Translations under genes and position numbers: made by a program
Notes under the pieces: model-generated
Seen by the model: the letters and a program-made list of their open reading frames with translations, nothing else
Told to the model about the DNA's origin: nothing
The model's database searches: none
Source of the DNA: Pyronema omphalodes
Taxonomy: Eukaryota > Ascomycota > Pezizomycetes > Pezizales > Pyronemataceae
Assembly (NCBI GenBank): GCA_024516155.1
Contig: JAJJXM010000032.1
Coordinates: forward strand, 1-64,000
DNA: 64,000 nt
Direction: 5' to 3'
Shown: positions 1 through 11,259 of the stretch, piece by piece
Layout: each line of letters opens with the position of its first letter
Numbering within the stretch: position 1 is the first letter of the stretch

Positions 1-1518
1 CCACCCCCGTTCCTGCAAACGTCAAACGACTCCACCCCGACATCGCTCCGATCAACGCCACACCTCCCAGCAACGCCGACCTCGCTCAATCCATCGACGT
101 CCTCCACCACAATCTTGCCACCACCGCGGACATGTTTCGTCACGCTGACCAGACAACGAACGACAGAATCAACAAAGCGTTCAAGACAATCAACAAGAAC
201 CAGTCCCTCCTCCAATCCATCTACGATGCCGTCCAACTCCTCGCCCCCGTCCCTCCTACCGAAAGGAACAGCTACCGCCGTGTCCCCCACCCCCGTCTCC
301 GCATCCTCCACCCCCCTCGAGGACCACCAGCCCCGATACCCAACCCGTTAACGCCCCTCTCGATTTACCCTCCAAACATGCCCCCCGCCTCAGCGAAGCC
401 GAGTACTGGAAGCAGAGGTGCCTGAACGCCGAAGCTGAACTCCGGAAAGAACGAGCTCACTCCTCCCCCTCACCTACCCCCTCCCCCACCCCAGGCGGAC
501 GAACCGTGGCAAGGACCAATACCCGCGGCCACCAAGTTGTTCAAAGAGAAAGCCGCTGCCCCATCAAAGACCCCCCCTAAGACCACCAAACCCAACCCCC
601 AACGCAAGAACCCCCCCCGCGTCCAAGACATTGTGATCCCCTGCCCTGACCCCCGTGCCCTGCCCGATAGCTCTAAGGCCGCCATTGGATTAGCCATCAA
701 CGAAGCCCTACGCAAGGCGAAGGTGGAAGGAAACATCATGACGGTTAGGAAAAATATGGCAGGAAGCCTCATGCTTACCCCCCTCCCCGAACACATCCAT
801 TACCGATCTCACCCCCCACCTCTCAGTTATCCACGCCGCTGCCTGCACAGTCCACCCCGACCTCTTGCCCCCCCGACTTAACGAAAAATGGTATAAGTTG
901 GCAGTCCACGGAATCCCCACGGACTACTACGAGGACACCGCCGAGGGTATGCAAAAATTGCAGCAAGAAATCGAGACGAACCACAACGTACGCCTGACAC
1001 AACCCCCAAGGTACATCTCTCACCCGGACAAGCGTGTTGGTAAGACCGCCTCCAGTGTGATGATCGCACTGAAGTCCAGCGAGGAATACAACCTCCTCAA
1101 GAGAACAAAGGTGACAGTATTATTCGAACAACGCAAGGTGACAGAATTCTTCACCGCCCGTTCCATTGACCAATGCCGCAGGTGCCAGAAATTTGGACAT
1201 CATCACGCAATCTGCCCAGCTGACAATGGCCCCGCTTGCGCGATATGCGCCGCCCCTCACCCCACCGAATATCACCAATGCAGCCAGTGTCCCACAATCC
1301 AGGGCCGCAAATGTCAACACACCCTCTACAAGTGTGCAAATTGCGTCGCCGCTGGCCACACAGACGTCCACCACGCCGCATACAGCACCCGCTGCCCCGT
1401 CAAAGTGAACGTCGTCAGGGAAGCCTGGCAGAAGACCCGCCCGGAGACAACACCCCTTGACGCCATCCCCGCCGAAATAAACCCCATCGCCGACACCACC
1501 ATGACCACTGATGAATAG
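1..1518 (+). pseudogene. LINE-A ORF1 (nucleic-acid-binding protein), partial and frameshifted
   Basis: C-terminal ~500 codons of the LINE-A ORF1 protein, expected to bind LINE RNA in a ribonucleoprotein. A proline-rich linker precedes a conserved block beginning WYKLAVHGIPT (about 890). A zinc-knuckle cluster follows at about 1170-1395: CRRCQKFGHHHAIC is C-x2-C-x4-H-x4-C, with further CxxC pairs. Compared with A2 and A3 there are four single-base insertions in homopolymers: C near 246, G near 322, A near 448 and C near 781. The protein is therefore split across frames. ORF1 ends at TAG 1516-1518 and overlaps the ORF2 ATG by 8 nt. Confidence 0.88.
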
Positions 1519-4500
1519 ATACGACTCATCAGCGGCGACCCTTCGCATCGTGTCACATAACACGAATCGCAGCGCCACCGCACTAACAACACTGCTGAAC
1601 TCAGCAGGATCCAAAATAGACATATTGCTGGTACAAGAGATTAACGTTAAAGATCCCCGGTACGCAATCACACATCCAGATTTCCTTTTGTTACTTCCCC
1701 CCCGCAGCCACCACAAAGTCAATCGCACTGCTGCCTATATCTCCCGCCTCAACCCACACGTTCGAGTCACACCAAGACCGGACGTCAGCGGAGATCCTGA
1801 CCTCCAGGTACTCGAGGTCAGCACCACACTCATTCCCTCCTTTTACCTCTTAAACATCTATAATGAAAAAGACCCCCAAACAAAACTATATACCGTCCCC
1901 CGCTCCCTTACCCCCCTCACTCTCCCCCACCGTTGCGTGATCACAGGGGACCTCAATGCCCATCACCCTCTGTGGAACTCCCACGCACGCAGACCAGCGA
2001 GAGCAGACGTGCTGGTGGAACTGATGGAAGACCATCAATGGCAACTGGTAAACGTCCCGGACGTTCCTACTTACCACTATCGAGACGGATCGGGCTCTTC
2101 GGTCCTCGACCTGACTCTGGCAGCCCCGGCGATGGCGAGAGAAATTTCTTCTTGGGCTATTGACGACGGCATTGCCACGGGATCGGACCACGAGGTGATC
2201 CGTTTCCAAATCAACTCCTTACACCCAGACCACCACAACACCGCCGGCGACACTACGCGACTAAACTGGCGCAAGACGGACTGGGAGACCTTCACCGAAG
2301 AATTGCAACGTCTCACCGAAGCTTCCTACCCCCGGTGGTCCCACCTCCGAGCCAACCCCTCCGCCGAGAACCTCGACGAATGGGCTGCCCTCCTTCGCGA
2401 CTCTATCCAAACCGCCGCCGCGATATCAACACCTACCCTCACCCCAACCCCGCGGTCGAAGAGATGGTGGACGGAGGAGGTACGCCTGACACGTAAAGAC
2501 ATGACCCGGGCCAGGAGGAGATGGAAACAGACCCGCCTTCCCCAACACCTCGCCGTAATACAAACAGTCTCGAAACGCCCACTACAGGAAAGTCCGACAT
2601 GCAAAGGACTCCATGTGGAAGGAATACTTAGCCGCGGTGGAAGGACCAGACATATGGGCGGCCTTCCGATATACAAACCCGCGCCGCGCTCAATTGACAC
2701 CACCGATCAAGACACAGGTAGGAGGAATGGAGAAGGTATGCGTCGACTTCGACAGTAAGGTAGAGGCCTTTCAAGCGTTATTCCCTCCCCCCCCAGCTGC
2801 CCCCCCCACGCGCACCTCACGACCCAACCCCCAACTCCCCTGGAAAACATTCACCCCCGAAGAAATTCGTACCGCTATCACAACATCCTCCCCCAAGAAA
2901 GCCCCCGGCCCGGACTCCATCACGTTCGCGTGCCTTAGGAAGGCGTACGATGCAGTCCCCAAAGTTTTCAACGCCCTGTACTCAACCTTAGGAACGAAAG
3001 GATATCATCCGCGGAGCTGGCGAGAGGCCACGACGGTGGTGATACCTAAACCAAACAAACCGGACTATAGCGCCATAAAGGCATACCGCCCGATCGCCTT
3101 ACTCAACTGCTTGGGCAAGGTGTTAGAAAAACTCATGGCGACCCGGCTCAGCCTTATGGCGGAGTCGCACGACATCCTGCATAAGGACCAGATTGGCGGG
3201 CGCCCAAAACGCTCGGCAATTGACGCCGCGATGGCACTGACGCATGAGGTAGAAGTTAACGCAGGAAATCGCTTCGTGACGTCTGCCCTATTTTTAGATG
3301 TACGAGGAGCTTTCGATAACGTCTCCTCCGCCAGATTACTGGCAACTATGCACTCACTCGGCTGCCCACAGGCGGTGATATCGTGGTGTTCCTCATTCTT
3401 AAGTGACCGCACAACCGCCCTATCCTTTGACGGCAGAACAGATTCACAGCGACCAATTCAAACCGGCATTCCCCAGGGATCCCCCGCGTCGCCAATACTC
3501 TTCCTCATTTACCTTCGCCCCCTCTTTGACGCCTTACAATCCGAACACCCGACCCTGTGGACCCCTAGCTATATAGACGACGTTGCCTTGGTGGCCCATG
3601 GACGAACGAGAGAACAAAATGCGCGCGCCCTGGAAGCAGCCGCTCGCACCGCATTCAACTGGGCGCAGACAAACGCGGTAGCATTCGACGATTCCAAATC
3701 GGAGATGCTGCACTTCCATAAGTCGCGAATCGATGAACACAGCGAAGCAACAAACGTGCACTTACCTAACGGCACCATAGTCACCCCTGGGACTCAAGGA
3801 GGCAGCAAGGACGTGGTCCGGTGGATTGGCATACATTTTGATCGCAAACTTTCCTTCTCCCAACATGTAAAAATAAGACTGACGGCCGCCGCTAGGTCCC
3901 TCAACGCCCTCCGAAGTTTGGTACGTCACGAAACAGGTCTGTCCCCCTCAGCGACCCGTACACTTTATCAAGCGTGTGTAACCTCTAGGTCGGATTTTGG
4001 CTCTGAGATCTGGTGGAATGGACAAAAAGGACTGGCCAGCACACTACAAACGCAACAAAACTCCGCCCTACGCCGCATACTAAACGCATTCACATCGACC
4101 CCCATAGTGGCCCTACACAACGAAGCCGCCATACCCCCCGTCGCAGTTCGCCTTCAACGCCGCAGCCGCAAATACGTTCTCCGCCTCCTCTCCCTCCCCC
4201 CTTCCCACCCCGTAGTTAGACGCTGCCCTTCCTCCTTCCCCGTGCCCAACCACTTCCCCACCTCCATATGTGACCCGTCCGAATATGACTACCCCTGGAA
4301 CACCACCCGGAAAGCCCCCTCGCGCCTCGTTCGCATGCTCCGCTCCGTCAGTCAGTGGATATTGCCAGACGACGTAATCGAGGACACGGCACACCCAAAT
4401 CCCACCCCGTGGATAAGCTCACCCCTACGAATAAAGATATCCTCCCTCCCCAAACCCGAAGCCGCCGTCGAACACCTCTCGCTGATCCGCGACCTGAGTG

Positions 4501-5513
4501 ACGACAAAACCAACATTATCGCCTATACAGACGGCTCCCAACTCGAAGGAAAAACAGGCGCCGGATACTGCATCACCTCAGGTTTCCCCCGTCAAGTCAA
4601 CGAATCCATCCCCATGGGCACGACCACGGAAGTGTTCGACGCCGAACTACGAGCAATTCACGACTGCCTCGAGATGTGCTACAAAATCATCTCCCACAAC
4701 CACCTCCGACGCCGCCGGATACACGTCTTTACAGACAACCAGGCGGCCATCCTCCGCGCCTCCCGCACAACATATGGTCCGGGCCAAGAGCTCGCCCGCG
4801 CTATACACGACATCGCCTCCTCCCTCCGTTCCAAAGACACATCCGTCACCTTACATTGGGTCCCAGGACATACCGACATACCCGGGAATGACCAAGCCGA
4901 CCTCCTCGCCAAAACTGCAACCACCCTAACTCCCCCCTCTTCGCTACCGGTCTCCCTGTCCTGGATACACCGACAGATTCACGATCAGTACATCCAAGAC
5001 TGGACGACCTGGTACTCCTCCGCGCCGAAACTTAAAACATACGACGCCCCACACCGTCGACGCCTCGACCATGCCTACACGGCCCTACCACGCAAACTAT
5101 CAACCGCAATCTTGGGATTGCGAACCGGACACGGTTATTTTTTGGACTGCCTTGCTCATCCCCCCACCGCCCAATACCCCTCCCGCTCGTGCTCATGCCC
5201 CCTTCACCCTCCGCAATCCCCCAAACATCTCATTCTCTCGTGCCCCCACTTCACCTCCCAACGGACCGAACTGCGACGCACACTGAAAATCCCACGACGA
5301 CGACACCTCACACTACCGACAATCTTACACACCACCGCCGGAACCAAAGCACTGTCCGCTATGATCTCAGAGACCAAGATAGCGACTGCGGAGTGGGCTC
5401 ACGCAAGGTTAAGTAAACTCCCCGCTGAGGAGGACACATCTGCTACGCTGACAACAGACTGGGGGACGCTGCTGGACCTGACGGACGAGCACGCGGTTAC
5501 CTCTAATAATTAA
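1511..5513 (+). pseudogene. LINE-A ORF2 (endonuclease-reverse transcriptase-RNase H), one frameshift
   Basis: The ORF2 polyprotein nicks the target, reverse transcribes the element RNA and carries RNase H. The start is the ATG inside ATGAATAG, overlapping the ORF1 stop. Endonuclease motifs (VQEINV, GDLNAHHPLW, SDHEVIRF) are followed by reverse transcriptase (FLDVRGAFD, GIPQGSPASP, SYIDD near 3570-3585). RNase H (YTDGSQLEG, DAELRAIH, FTDNQAAI, HWVPGH) and a C-terminal CSCP...H...C cluster complete it. One extra T at 2556 (cgccgTaata against cgccgaata in A2 and A3) shifts the frame between endonuclease and reverse transcriptase. Two frames, 1511-2758 and 2613-5513, cover it, and no other break was seen. 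Confidence 0.94.
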
Positions 5514-6313
5514 AACAAAAAAAAAAAAAAGAAAAAAAAATAATAATAAAAAGAAGTCGGAGGAGGACGAAGGGAGGGAGAAGCGGGAGGCGAGAGCGGA
5601 GAGAGAGACGAGGGAGAGGGGAGATGGAGGAAGCGGACGATGACGAGGGGAGAGTGGAGACGGGAGACTGGGAGAGCGGAGGCGTGGTTGTTGTGGAGAA
5701 TGGAGTGTTGTGTTTTTCCTTTTTGAAACGGGAATGAAAGTGAAGCGAGGAGTCGAGGGAGAGGAGAGACGCGGTAGAGACGGACGGGAGGAGCACGAAT
5801 GAGGCGAGTGCGAGATGGTGACGCGGAGAGAAGTGGACGGAGTGGGACGATGGATGGCTGGCGAGCCGAGAGGGAGGAGCGTGGTGAAGGGCGAGGGGAG
5901 GGATGTAGAGTAGGGTAGTGACACAGGGGAGAGAGGTGCGATGGGGGGGGCGTTGACCCGGGGGAGTTGTATCTTCTGTTCTTTTCTTTTGCTTGTTTGT
6001 TTTTGCTTTGTGGAGGAAATAAAGGTGGAAAAACGGTTAAAAAAGGGAGGGGAAGGGTGGAGGAAATGGGGGAACGACCCGGCGAGGTGGCCTCCGAGCG
6101 TACCGGGCTCCTGGAACAGACGACGCTTGACGAACAAAAAACACAACGAGACTTGGGGGTCTACAACCCCACACCCTAACGACAAGCTCTGGGGCATACC
6201 CAGTGAGAGCCTGGCCTGACACCCGGGTTTCTTAATTTTGTATTTACTGTAGATTCCGCCATAACCTTACGGTTGGATGCGTGTATGAGTTAATAAATAA
6301 ATAAATAAATAAA
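5514..6313 (+). other. LINE-A 3' UTR of A1: internal poly(A), purine-rich segment, tail module
   Basis: Three parts follow the ORF2 stop: an A-rich run (about 5513-5552), a ~400-nt G/A-rich stretch, then from about 5996 a module shared with H elements (starts TTTTGCTTTGTGGAGG). The module ends in the stem-loop at 6257-6281 and the (AATA)n repeat. I see no gene here; the overlapping ORFs are compositional. Confidence 0.85.
6257..6281 (+). promoter_or_regulatory. 3' terminal stem-loop, type A
   Basis: Arrangement: CGC, internal loop CAT, AACC, loop TTAC, GGTT, internal loop GGAT, GCG. It lies 8-10 nt upstream of the (AATA)n tail in every type-A element. By analogy with UnaL2-type LINEs it is the probable reverse transcriptase recognition site; that role is inferred. 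Confidence 0.6.
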
Positions 6314-7082
6314 ACCTACGAATACGACCACCCCTGGCAGTCCCCCGGTGACACCTTGTCCCGTCTCGTCAGCATGCTACGATCACTAGGCAGATGGGTG
6401 CTACCCGATGACGATATCGAGAATACGGCTCGCCCAAACCACGCCCCGTGGCGCCGCAACCCAATCCGAACGTCGATCTCGCCCCTTCCCAAGACCGATG
6501 CGGCCGTCGAACACGCCAAACTCCTTGACACCCTACGAACCCACCCAACCAACGTCATCGCATACACGGACGGATCCCAGCTGGAAGGTCGCACTGGCGC
6601 GGGATACAGTATTACAGACGGGTTACCGCGACGACTCAACCAAATCATCCCCATGGGCGACACGACGGAAGTCTTCGATGCGGAGCTGCGCGCCATCCAC
6701 AACTGCCTCGAGAGCTGCTCAAAAACCCTCCGACCCAACAACCTCCACCGCCGCCGAATTCACTTATTCACGGATAACCAGGCAGCGATCCTCCGCGCCT
6801 CCCGCACCATGTACGGCCCGGGACAGGAACTCGCTCTCTCAATTCACGAAATAGCCTCCTCCCTCCGCCAACAACAAACATCTGTCACCCTCCATTGGGT
6901 CCCGGGACACACCAGCATACCCGGCAACGACTCCGCGGACCTCCTCGCGAAGAGAGCAACCTCCCTCACCCCCACCGCGCTGCCCCCAGTCTCCCTGTCT
7001 TGGATCCGGCGCCCAGTTCGGGAGCAATTTATCACCGACTGAATCAACTTGTACAGCTCAGCTAAAAAGCCTAAAACCTACG
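6314..7082 (+). pseudogene. LINE-C-type ORF2 fragment, RNase H region
   Basis: Encodes the region upstream of RNase H and the domain itself: YTDGSQLEGRTGAGY, DAELRAIHNCL, FTDNQAAI and HWVPGHTSIPGND carry the expected D, E, D, H residues. A TGA at about 7039-7041 replaces the tryptophan codon of the DWTTWY motif found in A copies. The fragment begins at the A1 tail and ends at the H1 target duplication. It continues at 8522 after H1. Confidence 0.88.
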
Positions 7083-8508
7083 TTTGTTTGTTTGTTTGTT
7101 CTCTCATTACTTGTTTGCAACCCGAAGGTTATGACAAGGGACAGATAAATACAAAAGAGAAGAAGAAAGAAATGTAAAAGCAAAAACCCAGTCTCCACCT
7201 CTACCAGTCTCCTCCTCTTGATCGTTGTGGTTGTGGGGTCTGTCCCCACTGTTACTACGGGGGTTTCTTGTCCAAGCGCGTCTGATGTTCCAAGTGCCCT
7301 GCTTGCACAGAGGCCGCCTCGCCGGGCTCCTCCCTTTCCTCCTCCCTTCCCCTTCCCATGTTTAGCCATTTTTCCGCCTTTATTTCCTCCACAAAGCAAA
7401 AACAAAACCAAAGCAAAGTTAAACAGCCGCCGGGCCACCCGTGCCCCCACTCTCCTCTCCTCTCTCCCCTCCTCCGCCGGTGTCTCCTGACTCTTTGCCC
7501 TTCGAGACACCCGGGCCCGCCCTGCCCCTCTTCTCCTCCCCTCTCTCCCCTTCTCCTTCCTTCTTCCTCAGCCTTCTTGCTGCTCCCCCTCGCCTCTCTC
7601 CCCTTCTTGTCGGTGGTGTTGTTAGTCCAAGATTGCCATTCCCAAGCACAATCTGAACGTTGATGCCTCCGCTCTTGACTACTTCTGCCCAAGTCTTCTT
7701 TGCAGAGGAGGTTGTCGTTCTGGGTTGGTGGGTATTCTTTCCCCGGCCACCATTCTTTGTTGTAGGGGTCTTGCTGGGTGGCGCTGCCGTAGGTGTCGTC
7801 TCCTTCGCTTTCTGCTTGTTCCTCTGTGTAGCCTTCGCCTCCACAGTCTTCCATCCGTTCGTCTCAGCAGGGGCAGTGCTTGGGGCGTCGGGTAGAGGTG
7901 TGTCCTGAGCAGATGAACTGTCAGGGGAGGTTCCGGTGTCGCATCGGTTGACGTGATCGCGAGGAGAGGTAGGGGGGACATAGGCTTGAGGGCATCAAGC
8001 TTGTCCTGGGCGGCGGTAGTCGCATGTGTCGGTGAGGTGGGTTCGGTGTTCTGGTCACTTCCCCTTCGCTTTCTCTTGCCAGGAGGGTTGCGAACAGCGT
8101 CCAGGACATCCTGAATGTCATGTTGGACGACGGACAGTTGCATAGTCATCTCTTCCATCGCTGAGGAAGAGGCCGTAAGGTTCGGTGAGGGGGGCGCCGA
8201 AATGACTTGTTGCTGTTCGTCGATTTTCTTCGTCAGGGCGTCCACAGCAGCCTTGAGAGCTGCTGTTTCTTTCTGTGTAGAGTTGTATGCTGCGCGCAGC
8301 TTCGTGTTTTCGTCCAGCAGAATGCTGAATTTCGACATCATGACGTCGAATCTGTGGCGCATCTCATCGCTGTTGTTGCGTATGGTGTCATCGAGCGTAT
8401 TGAAGCGTCGCTGTGTGTCCCGGTGGGTCTGTTGTATCCCCAGGAAGCTTGCTCCTGTGAACAGCGGTTCATTTTCACAGAACAGGGCGCTCAAGCTGCT
8501 ATCGTTGA
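7083..8508 (-). mobile_element. H element H1, 5'-truncated, type-B tail
   Basis: Antisense H copy. Its 3' end is the (AAAC)n tail, read on this strand as GTTTGTTTGTTTG at about 7083. The tail module and the C-terminal two thirds of the H ORF follow. It is flanked by the 13-bp duplication CCTAAAACCTACG (7070-7082 and 8509-8521). The 5' UTR and the first ~115 codons are missing, as expected for incomplete reverse transcription. Confidence 0.9.
7419..8508 (-). pseudogene. H ORF (coiled-coil protein), truncated and broken
   Basis: Matches the H protein from about residue 115 (TGASFLGIQQ, subfamily Ha) to its C-terminus. An internal deletion near 8030 removes the stretch around RRPVNHKPRAASPVRSLMHS. 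A base is lost near 7926 (gtcagggga against gtcagggtga), and the remainder is out of frame. No intact product is possible. The stop TAA lies at 7419-7421 on the complement. Confidence 0.85.
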
Positions 8509-8986
8509 CCTAAAACCTACGATGCCCCCCACCGTCGACGCCTCGATCCCGCTTATACCTCCCACCCACGCAAGATTTCCACGGCCATACTGGGACTTCG
8601 AACCGGCCACGGGTATTTCCTGGATTGCCTTGCACACCCCCCCCACCGATCGTTACCCCTCCCGCTCCTGCGCATGCCCCATGCACCCCCCACAGACCCT
8701 CAAACACCTCCTACTATCTTGCCTACAGTACACCACGGAGCGGACTGAACTTCGCCGAATACTCAAACTCCCACGACGACGACAACTCACACTCCCTACC
8801 ATCCTCTACACCACCGCTGGCACCTAGGCCCTCGCAACCATGATCTCCGAGACTAAAGTCGCGACCGCCGAATGGGCGCACACGAAGCTAAGTACCCTCC
8901 CTGCTGAGTAGGACTCTCCTTTCACACTGAGCACTGGCTGGGGGACGCTGCTGGACCTAACGGACGAGCACAACCCCTCATATCAC
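8509..8986 (+). pseudogene. LINE-C-type ORF2 fragment, C-terminus
   Basis: Continues C1 after H1: DAPHRRRLDPAYTS, ISTAILGLRTGHGYFLDCL, then the SCACPMHPPQ...H...C putative zinc cluster found in all ORF2 copies here. In-frame TAG codons occur at about 8825 and 8909. The final recognisable residues are LLDLTDEH, like the LINE-A C-terminus. It is a decayed, non-functional relic. Confidence 0.85.
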
Positions 8987-8989
8987 GGT

Positions 8990-9561
8990 AATGGAAGACG
9001 ACGCTATTCAACAATACCCCCCCTGCCTTTTCGTCAACCACCCGGAAAACATCAGATTTTCGAGCGGAATATCGATCCCCAGGCCCGAAATACCTATACG
9101 CGACATTTTCAGACCAGGCCCTCCCGTCTTTGTCGACGAAAGCGGTAAGGAAGAGATTTCCGGGCCCCTGAAAACGTCCCGCGTAAAGGACATCAGCAAC
9201 CCCCCCCCCCCCCCCCCACACAACACAAAAAACATCAATCTTCCGGCAAATCCTATATCGCAACCTCCTAATCCACCCATCCCGAAAACCCGATGGCCCC
9301 CCGAGCCGCGACCGCCAAGAAACGCCCTGTACCCCCTGACAAAACCCCTACACGCGACCTCATCGCCAGTCAACACGTTAGCGCAGAGCCGCACACGACG
9401 CAGGAACGCGACTCCCTGCACGACGACATGCACATCGACTCTGACGCCAGCGACGAGGAACGCGCGCCCCCCGCATGAGTCTGCACCCCACCTCCGACCT
9501 CGCGCAACCAACCCCCAGCCCTGACCTCCCCCAAAACCAACCAAATCTTTCACCACACCGC
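8990..9561 (+). mobile_element. LINE-C-type 5' region C2 (diverged leader and ORF1 start), first part
   Basis: Starts with a diverged copy of the common leader (ccccccCTGCCTTTTCGTCAACC near 9018-9040, compare A3 at 44965) and a 5' UTR. ORF1 begins at ATG 9293 (MAPRAATAKKRPVPPDKTP, compare MPTRSSAVEKQPLPPDKAP in LINE-C). An in-frame TGA stands at about 9476. It is interrupted by H2 at the duplication TTTCACCACACCGC (9548-9561, repeated at 23864-23877). Confidence 0.78.
9293..9561 (+). pseudogene. LINE-C-type ORF1 N-terminus, broken
   Basis: The first ~60 codons align with LINE-A and LINE-C ORF1, including the acidic DMHIDSDASDEE stretch (compare EMHVDTCSDVSEDSS). A stop near 9476 and the H2 insertion end it. 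The reading resumes at 23864 with KRPAASTAHSVT, the counterpart of KKRPAASTAHTIT in LINE-A. It is an old copy, diverged from all others in the window. Confidence 0.75.
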
Positions 9562-10068
9562 GTTCGCACAGAGGCACACACCACACGGCAACGGCGACCC
9601 CCCCCCCTGCATTCTCAACAACGAGCACCGAAACCCCCGGTTTTCTCATCGGATTCGGATTCGCAGCACTCTGTTACGTTATTCTCTGAATTTTCAGGGA
9701 ATTCTACGTCGTTTTTGTTGACTTTTGTCGCAAAATCAGAGTTTTCACGAGTTTTGGCTTACCCCACCTCACGAAATGTCGCCAAAACAACGACAGAACA
9801 ACGCCCAACGATCGAAACGGTCCGAAAACGCGTATAACGTTCTAGCCGACCCTCCTCATGATGGATCCAATCCTACTTTTGATGGAAGAGATGGACAAGT
9901 TGATGAAGTTGATGGAAACTTCGCTGGAAAGCCCTTCCAGAGCGTGGTCTTGGCAGGATCACCAGTTCCTTCGGCTTCAACAAAGCAGAAACAGGCGACA
10001 ACTAAACCCAGCCTGTTCAGTAAATACTGTCGCCAAATAGTATCTGCAGTTAATGAGGCAGCCTCGCG
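9562..10068 (+). mobile_element. H element H2, 5' part
   Basis: Complete H 5' end: leader with CGGCAACGGCGAC, C-run and TGCATTCTC, then the ~140-nt 5' UTR and the ORF start at ATG 9776. The frame reads MSPKQRQNNAQRSK to VSAVNEAAS (subfamily Hb) and is cut at 10068 by H3. The left target duplication is 9548-9561. The matching right copy at 23864-23877 follows a type-A tail, so 23511-23863 is very probably the same element's 3' end. The portion between was lost or rearranged. Confidence 0.85.
9776..10068 (+). pseudogene. H ORF N-terminal fragment (H2)
   Basis: About 97 codons of the H protein N-terminus in one frame (MSPKQRQNN... to AVNEAAS), interrupted by the 5' UTR of H3. The start is the ATG 5' of TCGCCAAAACAACG, conserved in all H copies. 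Confidence 0.85.
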
Positions 10069-11259
10069 AGCATTCTCAACAACGAGCACCGAAACCCCCG
10101 GTTTTCTCATCGGATTCGGATTCGCAGCACTCTGTTACGTTATTCTCTGAATTTTCAGGGAATTCTACGTTGTTTTTGTTGACTTCTGTCGCAAAATCAG
10201 AGTTTTCACGAGTTTTGGCTTACCCCACCTCACGAAATGTCGCCAAAACAACGACAGAACAACGCCCAACGATCGAAACGGTCCGAAAACGCGTACAATG
10301 TTCTAGCCGACCTTCCTCATGATGGATCTACTCCTACTTTCGATGGAAGAGATGGCAAAGTTGATGAAGTTGATGGAAACTTCGCTGGAAAGCCCTTCCA
10401 GAGCGTGGTCTTGGCAGGATCACCAGTTCCTTCGGCTTCAACACACCAGCAACAAGCGACAACTGACCAAAGCCGGTTCAGTACATACCGTCGCAAAATT
10501 GTATCTGCCATTAATCAGGCAGCCCTGGTTGATGACAATTATGCCTCCCTTGACCAACTGTTTTATGACAGCTACCCCGAAGTCACTGGAGCCAGCTTCC
10601 TGGGGATACAACAGATCCATCGGGACACACAGCGACGCTTCAATACCCTCGACGAATCCATACGCAACAACAGCGATGCGATGCGCCTCAGATTCGACGT
10701 CATGATGACGAAATTCAACATTCTGACCGACGACAACACGAAGCTGCGCGCAGCCTACGACTCTACACAGGCAGAAACACCAGCTCTCAAGGCTGCTGTG
10801 GACGCCCTGACGAGGAAAATCGACGAACAGCAACAAGTCATCTCGCCGCCCCCCTCACCGAACCTCACGGCCTCTTCCTCAGCGATGGAAGAGATGACTA
10901 TGCAACTGTCCGTCGTCCAACATGACATTCAGGATGTCCTGGACGCTGTTCGCAACCCTCCTGGCAAGAGAAAGCGAAGGGGAAGCGACCAGAACACCGA
11001 ACCCACCTCACCGACAAACAGAAGACCGGTGAACCACAAACCGAGAGCGGCATCACCGGTGCGAAGCCTGATGCACTCAAAACATGCGACTACCGCCGCC
11101 CAGGACAACCTTGATGCCCTCAAGCCTATGTCCCCCCTACCTCTCCTCGCGATCACGTCGACCGAAGCGACACCGGAACCTCACCCTGACAGTCCATCTG
11201 CTCAGGACACACCTCTACCCGACGCCCCAAGCACTGCCCCTGCTGAGACCGACGGATGG
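10069..11259 (+). mobile_element. H element H3, 3' end missing
   Basis: Starts slightly inside the H leader (GCATTCTCAACAACGAG), followed by the 5' UTR and an ORF of subfamily Ha from ATG 10237. At 11259, within codons for AETDGW, it joins the tail of antisense LINE-B copy B1. No continuation of H3 is found on the other side of B1, so the junction is not a simple insertion. Confidence 0.85.
10237..11259 (+). pseudogene. H ORF (H3), C-terminus replaced by B1
   Basis: An open frame of ~341 codons in the H family: MSPKQRQNNAQRSK, TGASFLGIQQIHRD, a coiled-coil region to DALTRKIDEQQQ, SAMEEMTMQLSVVQHDIQ and the basic cluster GKRKRRG. It is uninterrupted to GW, where B1 begins. The last ~130 codons are missing, so the product would be a truncated chimera. 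Confidence 0.87.

Larger units (their letters stand above)
1..6313 (+). mobile_element. LINE-A copy A1, 5' end outside window
   Basis: Non-LTR retrotransposon of Tad1-like organisation. It holds the end of ORF1, a full-length but frameshifted ORF2, and a ~800-nt 3' UTR ending in the (AATA)n tail at about 6291-6313. It is near-identical to A3 (44945-51943), which gives the boundaries. The sequence after the tail (from about 6314) is a different LINE ORF2 (C1), so A1 landed inside C1. The upstream target duplication lies outside the window. Position 1 corresponds to about 45640 in A3. Confidence 0.93.
6314..8986 (+). mobile_element. LINE-C-type relic C1, split by H1
   Basis: 3' half of a LINE ORF2 related to LINE-A but clearly diverged. 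It occupies 6314-7082 and 8509-8986 and is interrupted by antisense H1. The 13-bp duplication CCTAAAACCTACG at 7070-7082 and 8509-8521 marks the H1 insertion. The 5' side is cut off by A1. The 3' end is indistinct: homology to the ORF2 C-terminus (LLDLTDEH) stops near 8975, and no typical tail is seen before C2 begins. Confidence 0.85.

Noticed and set aside
470..1069. Antisense open frames opposite LINE ORF1 (and similar frames opposite ORF2 in every copy)
   Set aside because: They mirror GC-rich coding sequence, recur at the same place in each copy with no recognisable domain, and break differently. They are shadows.
5514..6197. Minus-strand 262-codon frame rich in Ser/Pro/Phe in the LINE-A 3' UTR
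   Set aside because: It is produced by the polypurine strand read in reverse; length differs between A1, A2 and A3 and it has no domain.
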